Assembly (NCBI GenBank): GCA_963829725.1
Contig: CAWHJW010000002.1
Coordinates: 215,301 to 279,300 of the forward strand
Length of the DNA stretch: 64,000 nucleotides
Origin: RYN-230 sp963829725
Lineage (GTDB): Bacteria; Actinomycetota; Actinomycetes; Streptosporangiales; Streptosporangiaceae
Reading direction: 5' to 3'
The notes beneath the pieces are model-generated. The model did not search any database. It saw only the letters and a program-made list of their open reading frames with translations, and had not been told where the DNA came from. The position numbers and the translations under genes are program-made. Positions 44,105 to 55,086 of the stretch are shown piece by piece (the first letter of the stretch is position 1; every line of letters begins with the position of its first letter).

Positions 44105-45130
44105 TCACCTGCCTGCAGAACGGCGGGAATGATCTCGCGCCAGGCAGTCGGAATGCTCGGATAGGGCGTGGGGCAATCGTTCTTTACCGCGGCGTGCAGC
44201 TTGGGCAGCGCATGATAAGGCACCAGCGGGAACATGTGGTGCTCGACGTGGTAGTTCATGTTCCAGTAGAGATAGCGGTTGATCGGGTTCATGTAGACCG
44301 TCCGGCAGTTCAGGCGATGATCGAGCACATTTTCCGCCAGGCCGGCGTGCTGGGTCATGCCGTAGATCGAGCATGAGCCAGGAGCCGAAGAAATTGGTGA
44401 GGCCAACGAGCATGCAGCGGGAAGAATGCTGCGCTAGTAAATCGCCAGCCCGACCACCAGTGCGTAGATGAGGAAATAAATGCGCGCGCGCAGGTAGACC
44501 TTGGGAAACTCGGTCCCGGGAATGAAGGTGCTTTCCTCGGCGGCCATGCGGCCAACGCAGTGCAGAGAACGATCCTGCTGAAATACTTCGGATAGACGTG
44601 CAGGCTGAAGAACCCCATGAACGATGGCCTTCCAGATTTGGCGGGCGCGGCACGGCGATCTCGGGTCGCGGCCGACGATGATGGTGTCGCTGTGATGCCG
44701 GTTGTGGCTCCAGCGCCAGACCGACGGACTCGCGCATGACCATGAACGAAGCGATTTCGTACAGGGCATTGTTCATCCAGTCGGTCTTGAATGCAGTGCC
44801 GTGGCCGCTCTCGTGCCAGCGTGAATCGGAGGTCGAGGCGTAAAGCACGGCTGTAGACGAGCGTAGGGGAGGATGGCCCACCACGATCCCCCAGAGGCGC
44901 CAGGTGCAATACCCGACGCCGAAGATGAGCGCGAACCAGAGAATGGTGTCGCGGATGGCGGGCCCGTCGCGTCGCTCAAGAAGCTTGCGCATCGTTTCGC
45001 GCGGAACGGGGCACTGGTACCAGTCGGCTTCGGCCAGGCCCTTCTCGATGGCAAGCGTGGAGTTGACACCCGTCAGGCTGTAGTCGGGATGGATCAGCGG
45101 TTTGTCGAGTAGTTGTGCGGTGTGGCTCAT
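44105..45130 (-). pseudogene. MocD-like membrane fatty-acid desaturase/hydroxylase (frameshifted)
   Basis: ATG 45130. DPAIRDT-type start, then histidine box 1 WHESGHGTAF, box 2 around WSHNRHHSDTIIVG in a second frame and box 3 NMNYHVEHHMFPLVPYHALPKL in a third. The order and spacing are those of integral di-iron desaturases of the MocD type. Electrons would come from the adjacent Rieske/reductase gene. At least three shifts. Confidence 0.78.
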
Positions 45131-45434
45131 CGCCGGTTCGTTTACCCCATCTGGCACAAAGCTTGCGTTTTAATCTGGCCGTTGCGAGGCACGCTGACGG
45201 AGAAGCCTGCGGGGAAGAGCGTTGCGTGCGCTGCCAGTATAAAGCGCTTGTCTGCAGGCGTGAAAGAGCGAACCTAGGGCGGTCCCAAATAGACAACGCA
45301 GGTTCACTTTGATAGCGTTGCGTGAAGACATCCGCAGCAGGGCAGCACTACCGAAGAACGGCCATTGGGCTTTGCGCAACGGCGCATTGCGCCACGGCCT
45401 GCATTGCCGGGCGGCCCTTGAGGAGTGTGATCCA

Positions 45435-46775
45435 TTGACGGGGACTTTCAATCGGAGCTATGTTGTCTTTCTTGCCTGCACGGCGGCACTGGGCGGGCTG
45501 CTGTTTGGATTTGATATCGCCATCATTACGGGCGCGGGCCCATTTCTTGTGCGGCAGTTCGATTTGGGCGATATCAGCCTTGGGTGGGCGTTCAGTTCCC
45601 TGCTGTTTGGATGCGTGCTGGGTTCTTATTTCGCGGGGCGGATGACGGACCGGTACGGGCGCAAGCGGATGCTGGTGTGGGTGGCGCTGCTGTTTGTGGT
45701 CACGTCAGTGGCTACCGCGGCGGCTCCGAACTTTACTGCCTTCCTTATTGCGCGGTTTGTTGGCGGCCTGGCGGTAGGCGGCGTTTCCCTGCTTTCTCCG
45801 ATGTATGTGTCTGAAGTGTCGCCTGCGGCGATTCGCGGGCGGATGGGCACGGTCTACCAGATGTCGATTGTGACCGGGTTGCTGACGTCTTACTCCATCA
45901 ATTATTTGTTGCGCAACACAGGGCCGCATAACTGGCGATGGATGTTTTTGACTGGCGTGATTCCGTCCACGGTCTTTTTGATTTTGATCGCGCTTGCACC
46001 TGAGACGCCGCGCTTCCTGGTGAGGATTGGGAAAGCGCGCGAGGCGCTGCTCCTGGTGGAGCGCATTTCTGGGACGGAAACTGCGGTGGCAGAGGTTGCG
46101 GCGATCAGCGCAAGTTTGAACGGGACAACGGAGGATTGGAGCGGGCTTGCGAGGCCGGGCGTGCGCAAGGCGCTGATCGTCAGCCTATTTCTTGCGGTGC
46201 TGATTCATGTTTCGGGAATCAATACCATCATTGATTACGCTCCGTCGATTTTTCTTTCGGCGGGATGGAAGATGGATGGCGCGCTGTTCTCCACGTTTCT
46301 GGTTGGCCTGACTCAGTTGATCTTCACAGTCGTCGCGCTGGGGATGATTGATCGATACGGGCGCAAGCCGCTGTACATCACGGGTTCGATCGGGATGATG
46401 CTGTCGCTTGCCGGACTGCTGGCTGCGGCGATGATGGGGCGATTTCAGGGGTTGCCGGTACTGGTGCTGATTCTCGCTTACCTCGCATTTTTCTCATCCT
46501 GCGTGGGGCCGGTCTTTTGGACGCTGGTGCCGGAGATCTTTCCGAACGATGTGCGCGGACGGGCTATGGTGTTTCCAGTGCTCCTACAGTGGGTGGCGAA
46601 TGCGGTGGTGGTTCTGCTGTTTCCGTACGCTTTCCATGTGATTGGCAAGGCGGTAACGCTGGGGTTTCTTGCGCTGATGTGCCTGACCCAGGCGGTGTTT
46701 ACGTGGCGGTTTGTGCCGGAGACGAGAAACAAACATCTCGAAGAGATTGAAGCGCACTGGAACGCATCCAGGTAG
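45435..46775 (+). CDS. Sugar-porter MFS transporter
   Basis: 447 aa from a TTG at 45435 with GAGGAG 10 nt upstream; the open frame begins at 45309 without homology. Twelve helices. Sugar-porter signatures: GGLLFGFDIAIITGA in TM1, GRMTDRYGRKRML after TM2, LIARFVGGLAVGGVSLLSPMYVSEVSPAAIRG, APETPRFLV in the central loop, LGMIDRYGRKPLY and FVPETRNKHLEEIE at the end. Imports a hexose or pentose by proton symport. Intact. Confidence 0.92.
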   Translation: MTGTFNRSYVVFLACTAALGGLLFGFDIAIITGAGPFLVRQFDLGDISLGWAFSSLLFGCVLGSYFAGRMTDRYGRKRMLVWVALLFVVTSVATAAAPNFTAFLIARFVGGLAVGGVSLLSPMYVSEVSPAAIRGRMGTVYQMSIVTGLLTSYSINYLLRNTGPHNWRWMFLTGVIPSTVFLILIALAPETPRFLVRIGKAREALLLVERISGTETAVAEVAAISASLNGTTEDWSGLARPGVRKALIVSLFLAVLIHVSGINTIIDYAPSIFLSAGWKMDGALFSTFLVGLTQLIFTVVALGMIDRYGRKPLYITGSIGMMLSLAGLLAAAMMGRFQGLPVLVLILAYLAFFSSCVGPVFWTLVPEIFPNDVRGRAMVFPVLLQWVANAVVVLLFPYAFHVIGKAVTLGFLALMCLTQAVFTWRFVPETRNKHLEEIEAHWNASR

Positions 46776-46895
46776 TCCGTTTTGCGCTCGTGGCTCAAGA
46801 AGATTTTAGTGATGATGTTGATTCGTTGTTGAACGAGGTTCGGCAACAGTCGCAGCAGGCGCCGGCAGGTCCGGAAGGCGCGGATAATCAAAGCT

Positions 46896-47951
46896 GTGAA
46901 CACCCCGGGCAATCTGCCGCTTCTGAAGGAATACCAGGTATATCTGCGCGTAGAAAAGGGCTTACGGCCGCTGACCTGCGAGGCATATCTCAGCGATCTG
47001 AAGACCTTTGCGGAGTTTATCGAAGGCCGGAACGGGGTGCTGCTTAAGGCGGTTCAGGAGGATGTGGCTGCGTTTCTTGAGCACCTGCGCAACCATGGCG
47101 TCGAATCGCGCTCATCGGCGCGCAAGTTGAGTTGCCTGCGCGGATTCTACAAGTGGCTGCTGCTCGACCGGCGCACCCACCACGATCCGACCGTCAATAT
47201 TGAATCGCCCAAGGCCTGGAAAGTGCTGCCGAAGTCTCTGGCGGAGCCGGAGGTTGCTGAGATGCTGGAGCGCGCCGGCATGGCTGCGTCGCATCCGCAG
47301 GCGAAGGCGACGGCGCTGCGCGATCAAGCGATTCTGGAATTGTTGTATGCGGGTGGGCTGCGTGTTTCTGAAGTGACGGCGCTCTCGACTGGCGACCTGG
47401 CGCTGGATGCAGGCCGCGTGCATGTGCGCGGCAAGGGCGACAAGGAGCGCATTGTTCCACTCGGGGCTCCTTCGATTTCGGCGCTTGAAACGTATCTGCG
47501 CGAGGGACGGCCGCATCTGGCGCGCATCAGCAGCAGGAGCAGAGGCGGCGGCGGGGGTAGAGATACATCGCGGCAAGACCCGGCGCGCTTGTTTCTCTCG
47601 CTGCGCGGCATGCCGTTGACGCGTCAATGGATCTGGCACCTGGTAAAGACTTCAAATGGGGACGCTAGCCCACACCGGCTGCGCCACAGTTGCGCGACCC
47701 ACATGGTGGAGCACGGCGCCGACTTGCGCAGCGTGCAGTTGATATTGGGACACGCGGATATTTCAACGACGCAGGTCTATACGCACCTGGCGCTGGGGCG
47801 ACTGAAGGCTGTGCATCGGGCGCATCATCCGCGCGCGGCGTCCAGGCCCGAGGGGGCGCAGGCGACGGTGCACTCGATCGATGAAAAGTTGAAGGGCCGG
47901 GTCCGGCAGAAGGCTTCTGCTCTTCGCGTCGTTGAGAAGGAGCCCACATGA
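46896..47951 (+). CDS. xerD: Tyrosine recombinase XerD-like
   Basis: 351 aa from a GTG at 46896. N-terminal SAM-like core-binding domain (EYQVYLRVEKGLRPLTCEAYLSDLKTF) and C-terminal catalytic domain with Arg in YAGGLRVSEVTAL, Lys in VRGKGDKERIVP, HRLRHSCATHM, LGHADISTTQVYTH with nucleophile Tyr. A ~15-residue Gly/Arg/Ser-rich insertion (SRSRGGGGGRDTS) lies between the Lys and His motifs. It overlaps the xerC start by 4 bp. Resolves chromosome dimers with XerC. Confidence 0.92.
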   Translation: MNTPGNLPLLKEYQVYLRVEKGLRPLTCEAYLSDLKTFAEFIEGRNGVLLKAVQEDVAAFLEHLRNHGVESRSSARKLSCLRGFYKWLLLDRRTHHDPTVNIESPKAWKVLPKSLAEPEVAEMLERAGMAASHPQAKATALRDQAILELLYAGGLRVSEVTALSTGDLALDAGRVHVRGKGDKERIVPLGAPSISALETYLREGRPHLARISSRSRGGGGGRDTSRQDPARLFLSLRGMPLTRQWIWHLVKTSNGDASPHRLRHSCATHMVEHGADLRSVQLILGHADISTTQVYTHLALGRLKAVHRAHHPRAASRPEGAQATVHSIDEKLKGRVRQKASALRVVEKEPT

Positions 47952-48954
47952 GCGCGTCGTCGACAACGGCAATTGCTCCTCCGCTCGAAACGCTGGTGAA
48001 TGGATTCCTGAAGGTCCTGGCCAACGAGCGAGGATCTTCGATGCACACGCTGCGCGCGTACGAGCGCGAGTTGCACGGGTTTGCCGCGTGGTTGACGGAG
48101 CGATTCGGACTGGATAAGAACCCCGAAGCGAGCGCAGACCAGAGCGTGCAGCGAATTGAGCACACGGACATTCGCGCTTACCTGGGCACGCTCTATGAAC
48201 GGGGGCTGTCGAAGGCTTCTGCTGCACGGGCGCTGGCGGCGATTCGAAGCTGGTTCAAGTGGCTTGCTCGTGGAGGGCACATCGAACAGAACGCTGCGTC
48301 GCTGGTTTCGACACCGCGGCTGCCCAAGCATCTGCCGCGGGTTCCGTCGATTGAGCAGATGAACCAGGTGGTGGACTCGGTGGGTGAGGACGCTGCGAGT
48401 TGGCCGGCGCGGGACAGGGCAATTCTGGAGTTGCTCTATGGATGCGGCATTCGTAATGCCGAATTGACTGGATTGAATCTGGAAGATATTCATTGGGCGA
48501 ATGAGGCGATCCTGGTGCGCGGCAAGGGCCAGAAGCAGCGGTATGTTCCGCTGGGAGATGCGGCGGCCGAGGCGCTGCGTTCGTATCTGACAGAACGCTC
48601 GGCACTTTTGGCCGCAGCCAATGTGGCGGGGACGCCGGCATTGTTTCTGAATATGCAACTACGCGGGTTGGGGAAGGTTGGGGGGCTAAACCAGCAAGCC
48701 AGGCCCGGCTGACCACGCGCAGCGTGGGGCGCATTGTGAAGCGGATTGCGATTTTGCGCGGGCTGTCTTCCGATGTGCATCCGCACACGTTGAGGCATGC
48801 CTTCGGAACGCACCTGTTGGAAGAGGGCGCTGATCTGCGGGCCATTCAAGAACTGCTGGGGCATGAGCGGTTGTCAACGACGCAGCGGTATACGCAGCTT
48901 ACGACGGCGCAGTTGACGCAGGTCTACGACAAGACGCACCCGCGGGCGCGTTAG
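47948..48954 (+). pseudogene. xerC: Tyrosine recombinase XerC-like (one frameshift in poly-G)
   Basis: ATG 47948 inside the xerD stop. Core-binding domain NERGSSMHTLRAYERELHGFA; catalytic Arg in YGCGIRNAELTGL, Lys in VRGKGQKQRYVPLG. A run of six G at ~48680 lacks one base; corrected, the frame continues through LTTRSVGRIVKRI, HPHTLRHAFGTHL and LGHERLSTTQRYTQL with nucleophile Tyr, ending 48954. All catalytic residues are present after correction. Confidence 0.9.
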
Positions 48955-50294
48955 CTCATTTGAAGCACCGGAATTCCCTGCTCCCATAGGGTTTTGTCGA
49001 GCGGGATGCGTGTTTGTTTGCCGCTGGTGTGGAAGGTGAGAGGCTTGCCGGTTGCAAGCAGCTTTACCTGGCGCACCGGGCTGTTGAGAGAACCAACGAC
49101 GAGCTCCGTTGCAGCCTCATCCATGACGAAGGCATAGACATTGCCAGCGCGCGAAGTGGTGCGGCAGGCGGCCTGGCCCTGGACGGGGCCATAAGTGCTG
49201 CCGTAGATTGCTGCCGCATTGCGCTTGGTCCACTCGCCCATCGCCTGAAGACGTTCAACGAATTCGGGCTGGATGCGGCCATCCGGTTGCGGGCCCACGT
49301 CGAGCAGGAAATTACCGCCACGGCTGATGACTTCAATCAATGCGCGGACGAGCGCGTCAGTTGATTTGAAGTTGTGGTCCTGTGGCCTGTATGCCCAGGT
49401 GTTGTTGATGGTCATGCAGGTTTCCCAGGGCTGGAAGTCCTCAGGACGTGGCACCGCGACGGCCATTTTGTCGGCTTCGCTGTGATCGGGACTGTCCATG
49501 CGGATGCCCTTCACGGGAATCGCCTTGGGGATGAACTGCTCAGGGGTGATGAAGTCAGCAGGGACACCGAGGCGATTGTTGACCACAGTCTCCGGCTGCA
49601 GTCGTCGCACCTGATCGAGGAAGCGCTGGCCATCGTATTCAGCCTGGACCTTCATGTCGACGGAATCGAACCACATCTCGACGACCGAACCGTAGCGAGT
49701 GAGTAGTTCGTCGAGTTGCAGGCCCATGTAATCCAGGTAGAGGGGCCACTCAGGGCGCTCCGGCTCACCGCGATAGTTTGTGGCGGAGAGTTTTGACGTG
49801 TCACGGAAGCCGGGGTGGTTCATGTCGGGAGGAGAATAGTAAAAACCGAGCGGCATTTTGTCCGCGCGGCAGGCATCTGCCAGCATCTTCACGATGTCTT
49901 TACCGTAGGGCGTTCGCGTGATCTTGTAGCTGGTGTAGAGGGAGTCGAACATGCAAAAGCCGTCATGGTGTTTGGTGGTGAAGACCATGTAGCGCTGGCC
50001 TGCCGATTTTGCGAGCGCTATCCAGGCATGCGGATCGAAGAGAGTTGGGTTGAAACGCGCGGGGAGGGCGCGGTAGTCGGCTTCGGTGATTTCTCCGTCG
50101 GGTCTGAGAATGGGCCAGGAGGCTTCGACTCCGGCAACCGAGTAAGGACCCCAGTGAATGAACATGCCAAACTTGGCATCGCGGAACCAGGTCAGCCGGT
50201 CGGCGCTGCCTGCAAGGGCCCGCAATGGAAGGCCACGGCTCGCGACTCCAGCGAATGCTGCAGCTTTGATGAAGTCTCTTCTATTCCAGCGCAT
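48951..50294 (-). CDS. Tat-exported GH29 alpha-L-fucosidase
   Basis: 447 aa. Twin-Arg signal RRDFIKAAAFAGVASRG, then the GH29 barrel: WFRDAKFGMFIHWGPYSVAG, YMVFTTKHHDGFCMFDS, GFYYSPPDMNHP and the nucleophile Asp in VEMWFDSVDM. A C-terminal beta domain follows (GSTYGPVQGQ, then a small sheet). AAGGAG lies 7 nt before the ATG. Hydrolyses terminal fucose from oligosaccharides outside the cytoplasm. Convergent with xerC, overlapping by 4 bp. Intact. Confidence 0.92.
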   Translation of the reverse strand: MRWNRRDFIKAAAFAGVASRGLPLRALAGSADRLTWFRDAKFGMFIHWGPYSVAGVEASWPILRPDGEITEADYRALPARFNPTLFDPHAWIALAKSAGQRYMVFTTKHHDGFCMFDSLYTSYKITRTPYGKDIVKMLADACRADKMPLGFYYSPPDMNHPGFRDTSKLSATNYRGEPERPEWPLYLDYMGLQLDELLTRYGSVVEMWFDSVDMKVQAEYDGQRFLDQVRRLQPETVVNNRLGVPADFITPEQFIPKAIPVKGIRMDSPDHSEADKMAVAVPRPEDFQPWETCMTINNTWAYRPQDHNFKSTDALVRALIEVISRGGNFLLDVGPQPDGRIQPEFVERLQAMGEWTKRNAAAIYGSTYGPVQGQAACRTTSRAGNVYAFVMDEAATELVVGSLNSPVRQVKLLATGKPLTFHTSGKQTRIPLDKTLWEQGIPVLQMS

Positions 50295-50368
50295 CGTCTT
50301 TCTCCTTCACACAATTGAAGGGGAATTATAGCGCGGATGCCGAGATGCTGACGCCGCGGCGGTGAAGG

Positions 50369-51262
50369 TCAGAGGGGTTTGATGCCGTCGGCATTCAAGG
50401 CGGCTTCGAGTTCGCGGCGGAAATCGGCGATGACCTTTGATTTGATCTTCTTTTCGAACAGGCCCTTGCGGGTGAGGTATTCCTCCATGCGGAGGATTGG
50501 ATTGCCGGCTGCTTTGCGATGGCCTGGTTTGTGGCCAGAGAGTGGCCATGGTTTGCAGTCGATGAGGGTGGGGCCGCTGCCACGTCGGGCATGCGCGATC
50601 GCTTCAGTGGCGACGCGGTAAACAGCGATTGCATCATCGGCGTCGACCGAGACGCCGGGGAAGTCGTACTCCCGCGCTTTCAGGCAAGCTTCGTCGGAAT
50701 CCGAATTGCTGTGACAAACGAGAAGGATGGGCAGGTTGCGTTTTCCGGCCTGGTGCATTGCTTTGTGCAGGTGGCCGGGGGCAGTGCTGGAACTTCCACA
50801 GAAGGCCACGACGATTTGTTTGTTCCGGGTCCTTTTGTTCTCGATGGCTGCGTCGAGGGCTCTGTCGAGTTGGGCTTTGAGACCCAGTGCGGGGGGAATG
50901 AGATTGAGGCGCGCGTACTGGGGCAGGGGTTTTGCGCCCGTAGGCGCAACCGCGGAAAAGATGCAGCCGAGAGGGAGGCCTTTTACAAAGGAGGGGATGA
51001 AGCCGCAAGGCGAGGGGGCGAGGGTGTCACCCGGAAGCAAATCGAGGCCAACGCCGACCGCTGCTGCCTCATGGCTGAGAGCGGCAAGGAGCGCTCTCGA
51101 ACCGTTTCCATTAACCAGGACGCCGATGCGCGCGTGCAGCATGCTGCACTTGAGCATGGTGCTGTAGAGCTGAAGGAGCTTCTCGTTGGAGATGAGCGAG
51201 AAGCCATTATGCGGAGTCTCAGGGTCGGCCGTGAGGGCAACTTTCGAGCTTGCAGTCGTCAT
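50369..51262 (-). CDS. Divergent E1-alpha-like (TPP dehydrogenase) protein
   Basis: 297 aa with the PdhA/AcoA alpha-subunit fold: LLQLYSTMLKCSMLHARIG, HEAAAVGVGLDLLPGDTLAP, IVVAFCGSSSTAPGHLHKAMHQA, LPILLVCHSNSDSD and GPTLIDCKPWPLSGHKPGH. The TPP/Mg motif GDGxxx..N is replaced by GSSSTA and the Asn of VCxNN by Ser-Asn, and the protein is ~30 residues shorter than typical. No beta subunit is adjacent. It may be a non-catalytic paralogue. Confidence 0.78.
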   Translation of the reverse strand: MTTASSKVALTADPETPHNGFSLISNEKLLQLYSTMLKCSMLHARIGVLVNGNGSRALLAALSHEAAAVGVGLDLLPGDTLAPSPCGFIPSFVKGLPLGCIFSAVAPTGAKPLPQYARLNLIPPALGLKAQLDRALDAAIENKRTRNKQIVVAFCGSSSTAPGHLHKAMHQAGKRNLPILLVCHSNSDSDEACLKAREYDFPGVSVDADDAIAVYRVATEAIAHARRGSGPTLIDCKPWPLSGHKPGHRKAAGNPILRMEEYLTRKGLFEKKIKSKVIADFRRELEAALNADGIKPL

Positions 51263-51388
51263 TGAGTCGAGGGGCCTCGGGGTTGATGCGATTGTAAACG
51301 GAACGACCGGCGCGGGCCTATACAGGAGGCTTTTTTGATGGCGATGTGAGGATCAAACCGGCAGTGCAGCGAGTCGATATTTGTCCAG

Positions 51389-51437
51389 AAAAAAGGGTGG
51401 CGTGACCTCGTGATTGTTGCACGAAGGCACGCCACCC
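51389..51437 (-). terminator. Rho-independent terminator of the TonB-dependent receptor gene
   Basis: On the minus strand a perfect 10-bp stem GGGTGGCGTG/CACGCCACCC with a 23-nt loop is followed by six T, about 20 bp after the receptor stop codon. Confidence 0.8.
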
Positions 51438-51457
51438 GAAGTTACTGACGCACTTGA

Positions 51458-54400
51458 CTAGAAGATGTACTTCATCGAGAACTGCGCGATCCGCGGGTCA
51501 GCAGATCCGGTGATGGTTCCGAAGGTAGTGCTGCTGCTGACGGGGTTGGTGGTGTTTGGGTTATTGAGGATGGTGTGGTTGAGCACGTTGAAGTATTCGA
51601 CTCTGAACTCCATGTTGGTTTCGCGAATTATCGGGAATGAACGCACGACAGCGCCATGCCAGACCGTATTGCCAGGACCACGGAGCGATCCCTTGACCAC
51701 GTTGCCAAAGCCGGTGCCCGCGCCAGTGTTGACGGGAACCGAGAAGGCGGCGTTATTGAGCCATGCGACGCATGACTTATTGGCCGGGCAATTGCCCCCC
51801 GTGGAGGTTTTGAGGTAAGGCGACTTTGTGAAGTTCCGTTGAGCGCGGTCCTGGCTCAGGCCGGTCAGGGAGATGTCGCTTCCCATGAACGCGGTCAGCG
51901 AATCGCCGGAGCGATGCTGGACCATTCCGCTGGTCCGCCAACCGTTGACGATGGCCCGGAGGAGGCGGTTCCCATTGTTCAACGTTGGAAGAGCGTAGAC
52001 ATAGGAGATCGAGAGGACATTGGGATGGTCGATCTCGGAGTTGCCGCGGTCGAGCGCCTTGATGTCATTCACCCGTGCCGCCGCTGGGACTCCGGTAGCG
52101 TCCGCGGGATAGAGAGGATAGACGTAGGACATCCCCGGGTTCAGGTCCTCGGTGTTCGAGACCCTGGTGTTCTGGGGCATGTCATCAAGCGTATGGGACC
52201 AGGTGTAGTTGATCATGTATGACAGACCATGAGACACCTTCTGTTGCAGAGTAGCCTGCATCGAGTTATAGCTGGCCGAGCCGATCATGGCTGCTTCAAT
52301 GATTTGCGCATAACTCGTTTTGCAGCCGGTGGCGGATGTACACGGTCCGACGGTGGGAGCTGAATTATATACGCGGCGCTGGTTGGCGCTGAGTCCGGAG
52401 CCGGTGTTGACGGTGGGGTTGATCTCAAGGTTGACCCATTGGTGACGGGACCCCGAGGCCACGTAGGCAAGATGGAAGGAAATGCTGCTGGTGATCTGCC
52501 GTTCGACAGCGAGGTTGTAGTCGTAGGTTACCGGAACCTTGAAGTCGCCCGAGGGATCGTACTCTCCCAATTGGAACGCATTGGGAAAGACCTGAGAGGA
52601 CGCGAAGGGTTTGGTGAACGGGAATGGGTTGAGGTACGAGCCAACCGAGCACCCGGTGCAGTAAGGATCGCTGAATCGCCCGCCGGGATTGGCGCCGGGC
52701 GTGGAGCTGTACATCCCCGGATTGGTAAGCGCGACGGAGATGGTGTTGGGCACAAAGCTGCTCTGAGAGAGGTTCATCCAGGCTTGCATGCGGTCCTGGA
52801 AGAAGACGCCGAAACCACCGCGGATCGACATTTTGCCGTCGCCGAAGACATCGTAGGCAAACCCAACACGCGGCATGAACTGCGCGTATTTATTCCTGAG
52901 GCCTTGCTCGGGGAAGCCTGCATCACCGGAGAGCACGATACCTGCGGGCAATCCGGGAGTTCCGGCCGTTGTTGAAAGTGCATACTGGGGTGTACCTTTG
53001 TTGGCCGCGTAGTTGGCGGGACTGAAGGCGGTTTGCTTGTTCGCATGATCCGCCCACGGAGCAAACATCTCCCAGCGGATGCCGTAATTCAGTTGCAGCC
53101 GCGGATTGACTTTCCAACTATCCTGGGCGTAGATGCCGGGGAAGTGGTTGCGGTCGTTGACCAACTCGTAGTTTCCCTGGCCGAAGCCCGTCATGAAGCC
53201 CATTTGGAAGTTGGCCATGGCGTTGGGATACTGGAAGGTGGTGGTCCCGATTTTGTTAGTGGTGGAGTTGAAGCCGAAGCTGCCGTAAGAAGTGTAAACA
53301 TTTGTGACGTCGAACTTGCTGAGTTCAAAGTGCCCGCCGAAGGCGAGGTTGTGAGAGCCTTTCACCCAGTGCAGGTCGTCGTTGAAGGTGTAGTTGTTGC
53401 GGCCCCAACCGGCGAAGGCAGAGGATGACGCTCCGAAATAGCCGGTAATTTGGGCCTGCAAAAATGGGCCGGTCGGCGGCTGCCAGACATTCTTGACACC
53501 AAAGTCGGTGATTAACGGGCTTCCCGGAGGGCCTCCACGGTTGGAGACTTCACGCTGATAGTTGACGACCAGGTTGTTGAGCAGATTCGACGTGAACGTG
53601 TGCGTTTCTGAAATCAGCGCGTTCTGGTAGCGGGTGTCGAAGTAGGACCTGTAGCCGAGCAGATTGCCCGCGGTGAAGACGCCCGGCTGCAAATAGTAGT
53701 TGTAATAGTAGCGGCCAAAGAGGTGGTCGTTCGAGCCGAACTGATGGTCGACGCGGGCGACGTATTCATTAAAGGTCTGGTTCGTAGGCTGGAAGTAGTT
53801 GTAGGTGTTTCCAATCTTTCCCGGAGCGCTATCTGCGCTGACCGTGGGAAAGGCCTTTTCATAGGCGACCGCGGCCGGATCGAAATCCGACGAGGGGATC
53901 CGGTTGTAGGGATAGATCGCGTTGGTGAAGGGATTGCGGACCTGTTGAGTATCGACGGGGGTTGCGGCCGAATTGACGCAGATACCACTGCCGTCGAACG
54001 AGTTACCAGACGCGGTGTTGCACAGGTTGCCGTAGTCGGCATAGCTCGCGCTCCCGCGTCCTTCTTCGGCGAGAGTTGGCAGCGTCACGACATTGGAGTT
54101 CGAGTTCTGGTGGCTGAGCGTGTGCTGATAACCAAAGAAGAACTGGGTGCGATTCCCCGTCGAGAAATGGGGGATGATCACCGGGCCGCCGATGACGCCG
54201 CCAAACTGGTGGCGATGCAGGTTATCTGCTTTGGTGGCGAAGTAGGGCCTGGCGTTGAAGTAGCCATTGCGCAGGAACTCAAACGCGTCGCCATGGAACT
54301 GGCTGCCGCCGGACTTGGTGACGATGTTGACAACTGCGCCGGCACTCTGGCCAAACTGGGCGTCGTAGTTGCTGGTTTGAACGCTAAACTCCTGGAGTGC

Positions 54401-55086
54401 GTCGGGGAAAGGGAAAGGACCATTGACGTTGGTCATTTCGTCGACGTTATTGCCGCCGTCGAGAAGGTAGTTGGACTGGTTGGGCAGCGTTCCGTTCGGA
54501 GCTGGTGATCACAGCGGCGGGAAACGTCTTGCCATTGCCCTGGTTGGCACCGTTGCCCTGCGTTGGTAGCGTCAACGACGCCAGCGACCAGCGTGATGAG
54601 CGAGGCGGCATTTCTGCCGTTCAAGGGCAGATCGACAACGCGGGACTGATCGATGACCTGGGACATGGTGCCCGTTGTGGTGTCGACCTGCGGTGCATCG
54701 CCTGAGACGCTGACGGTTTGGGTGGCTGAGCCGATGCGCACACTCAGATTGACGGTCAGCGCCTGATTGGCCTGCAGCACGATCCCGGTCTGCGTATACG
54801 TCTCAAAGCCGCTGGCGGAAACCGAAACGGAGTAACTGGAAGGCAGGAGGGTTGGGAAGACGTATACACCATCTTTGCCGGTGACGACGACGGTCGCGCG
54901 GCCAGTTTGAGTCTGGGTTGCGGTTACGGTAGCAGACGCAACCACCGCGCCGGACGGGTCACTGACCGTCCCCCTGATGGTTCCGTAGCCTTGAGCATTA
55001 AGGCGCGCCGTGGCGCTGGCAATTAGCAGGAAAGCTATCAATGCCAGCCAGGCAGAATAACTCCTGAAAGATTTCGTTATATTCAT
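51458..55086 (-). pseudogene. TonB-dependent receptor with carboxypeptidase-regulatory domain (frameshifted)
   Basis: ATG 55086 with GGAG upstream. Signal peptide (AWLALIAFLLIASATARLNA), CarboxypepD_reg-like domain (GTIRGTVSDPSGAVVASATV, YVFPTLLPSSYSVSVSASGFE), plug with VDLPLNGRNAASLITL, then after shifts near 54440-54540 the long barrel: NVDEMTNVNGPFPFPDALQEF, GAVVNIVTKSGGSQFHGD, DNYT-type NNYTFNDDLHWVKGSH, and C-terminal aromatic FSMKYIF. Length ~1,200 residues. These acidobacterial receptors probably import plant polymer fragments. Confidence 0.88.

Noticed and set aside
53723..54508. 261-codon plus-strand ORF within the TonB-dependent receptor region
   Set aside because: Antisense shadow of the receptor; the opposite strand has clear plug and barrel motifs.
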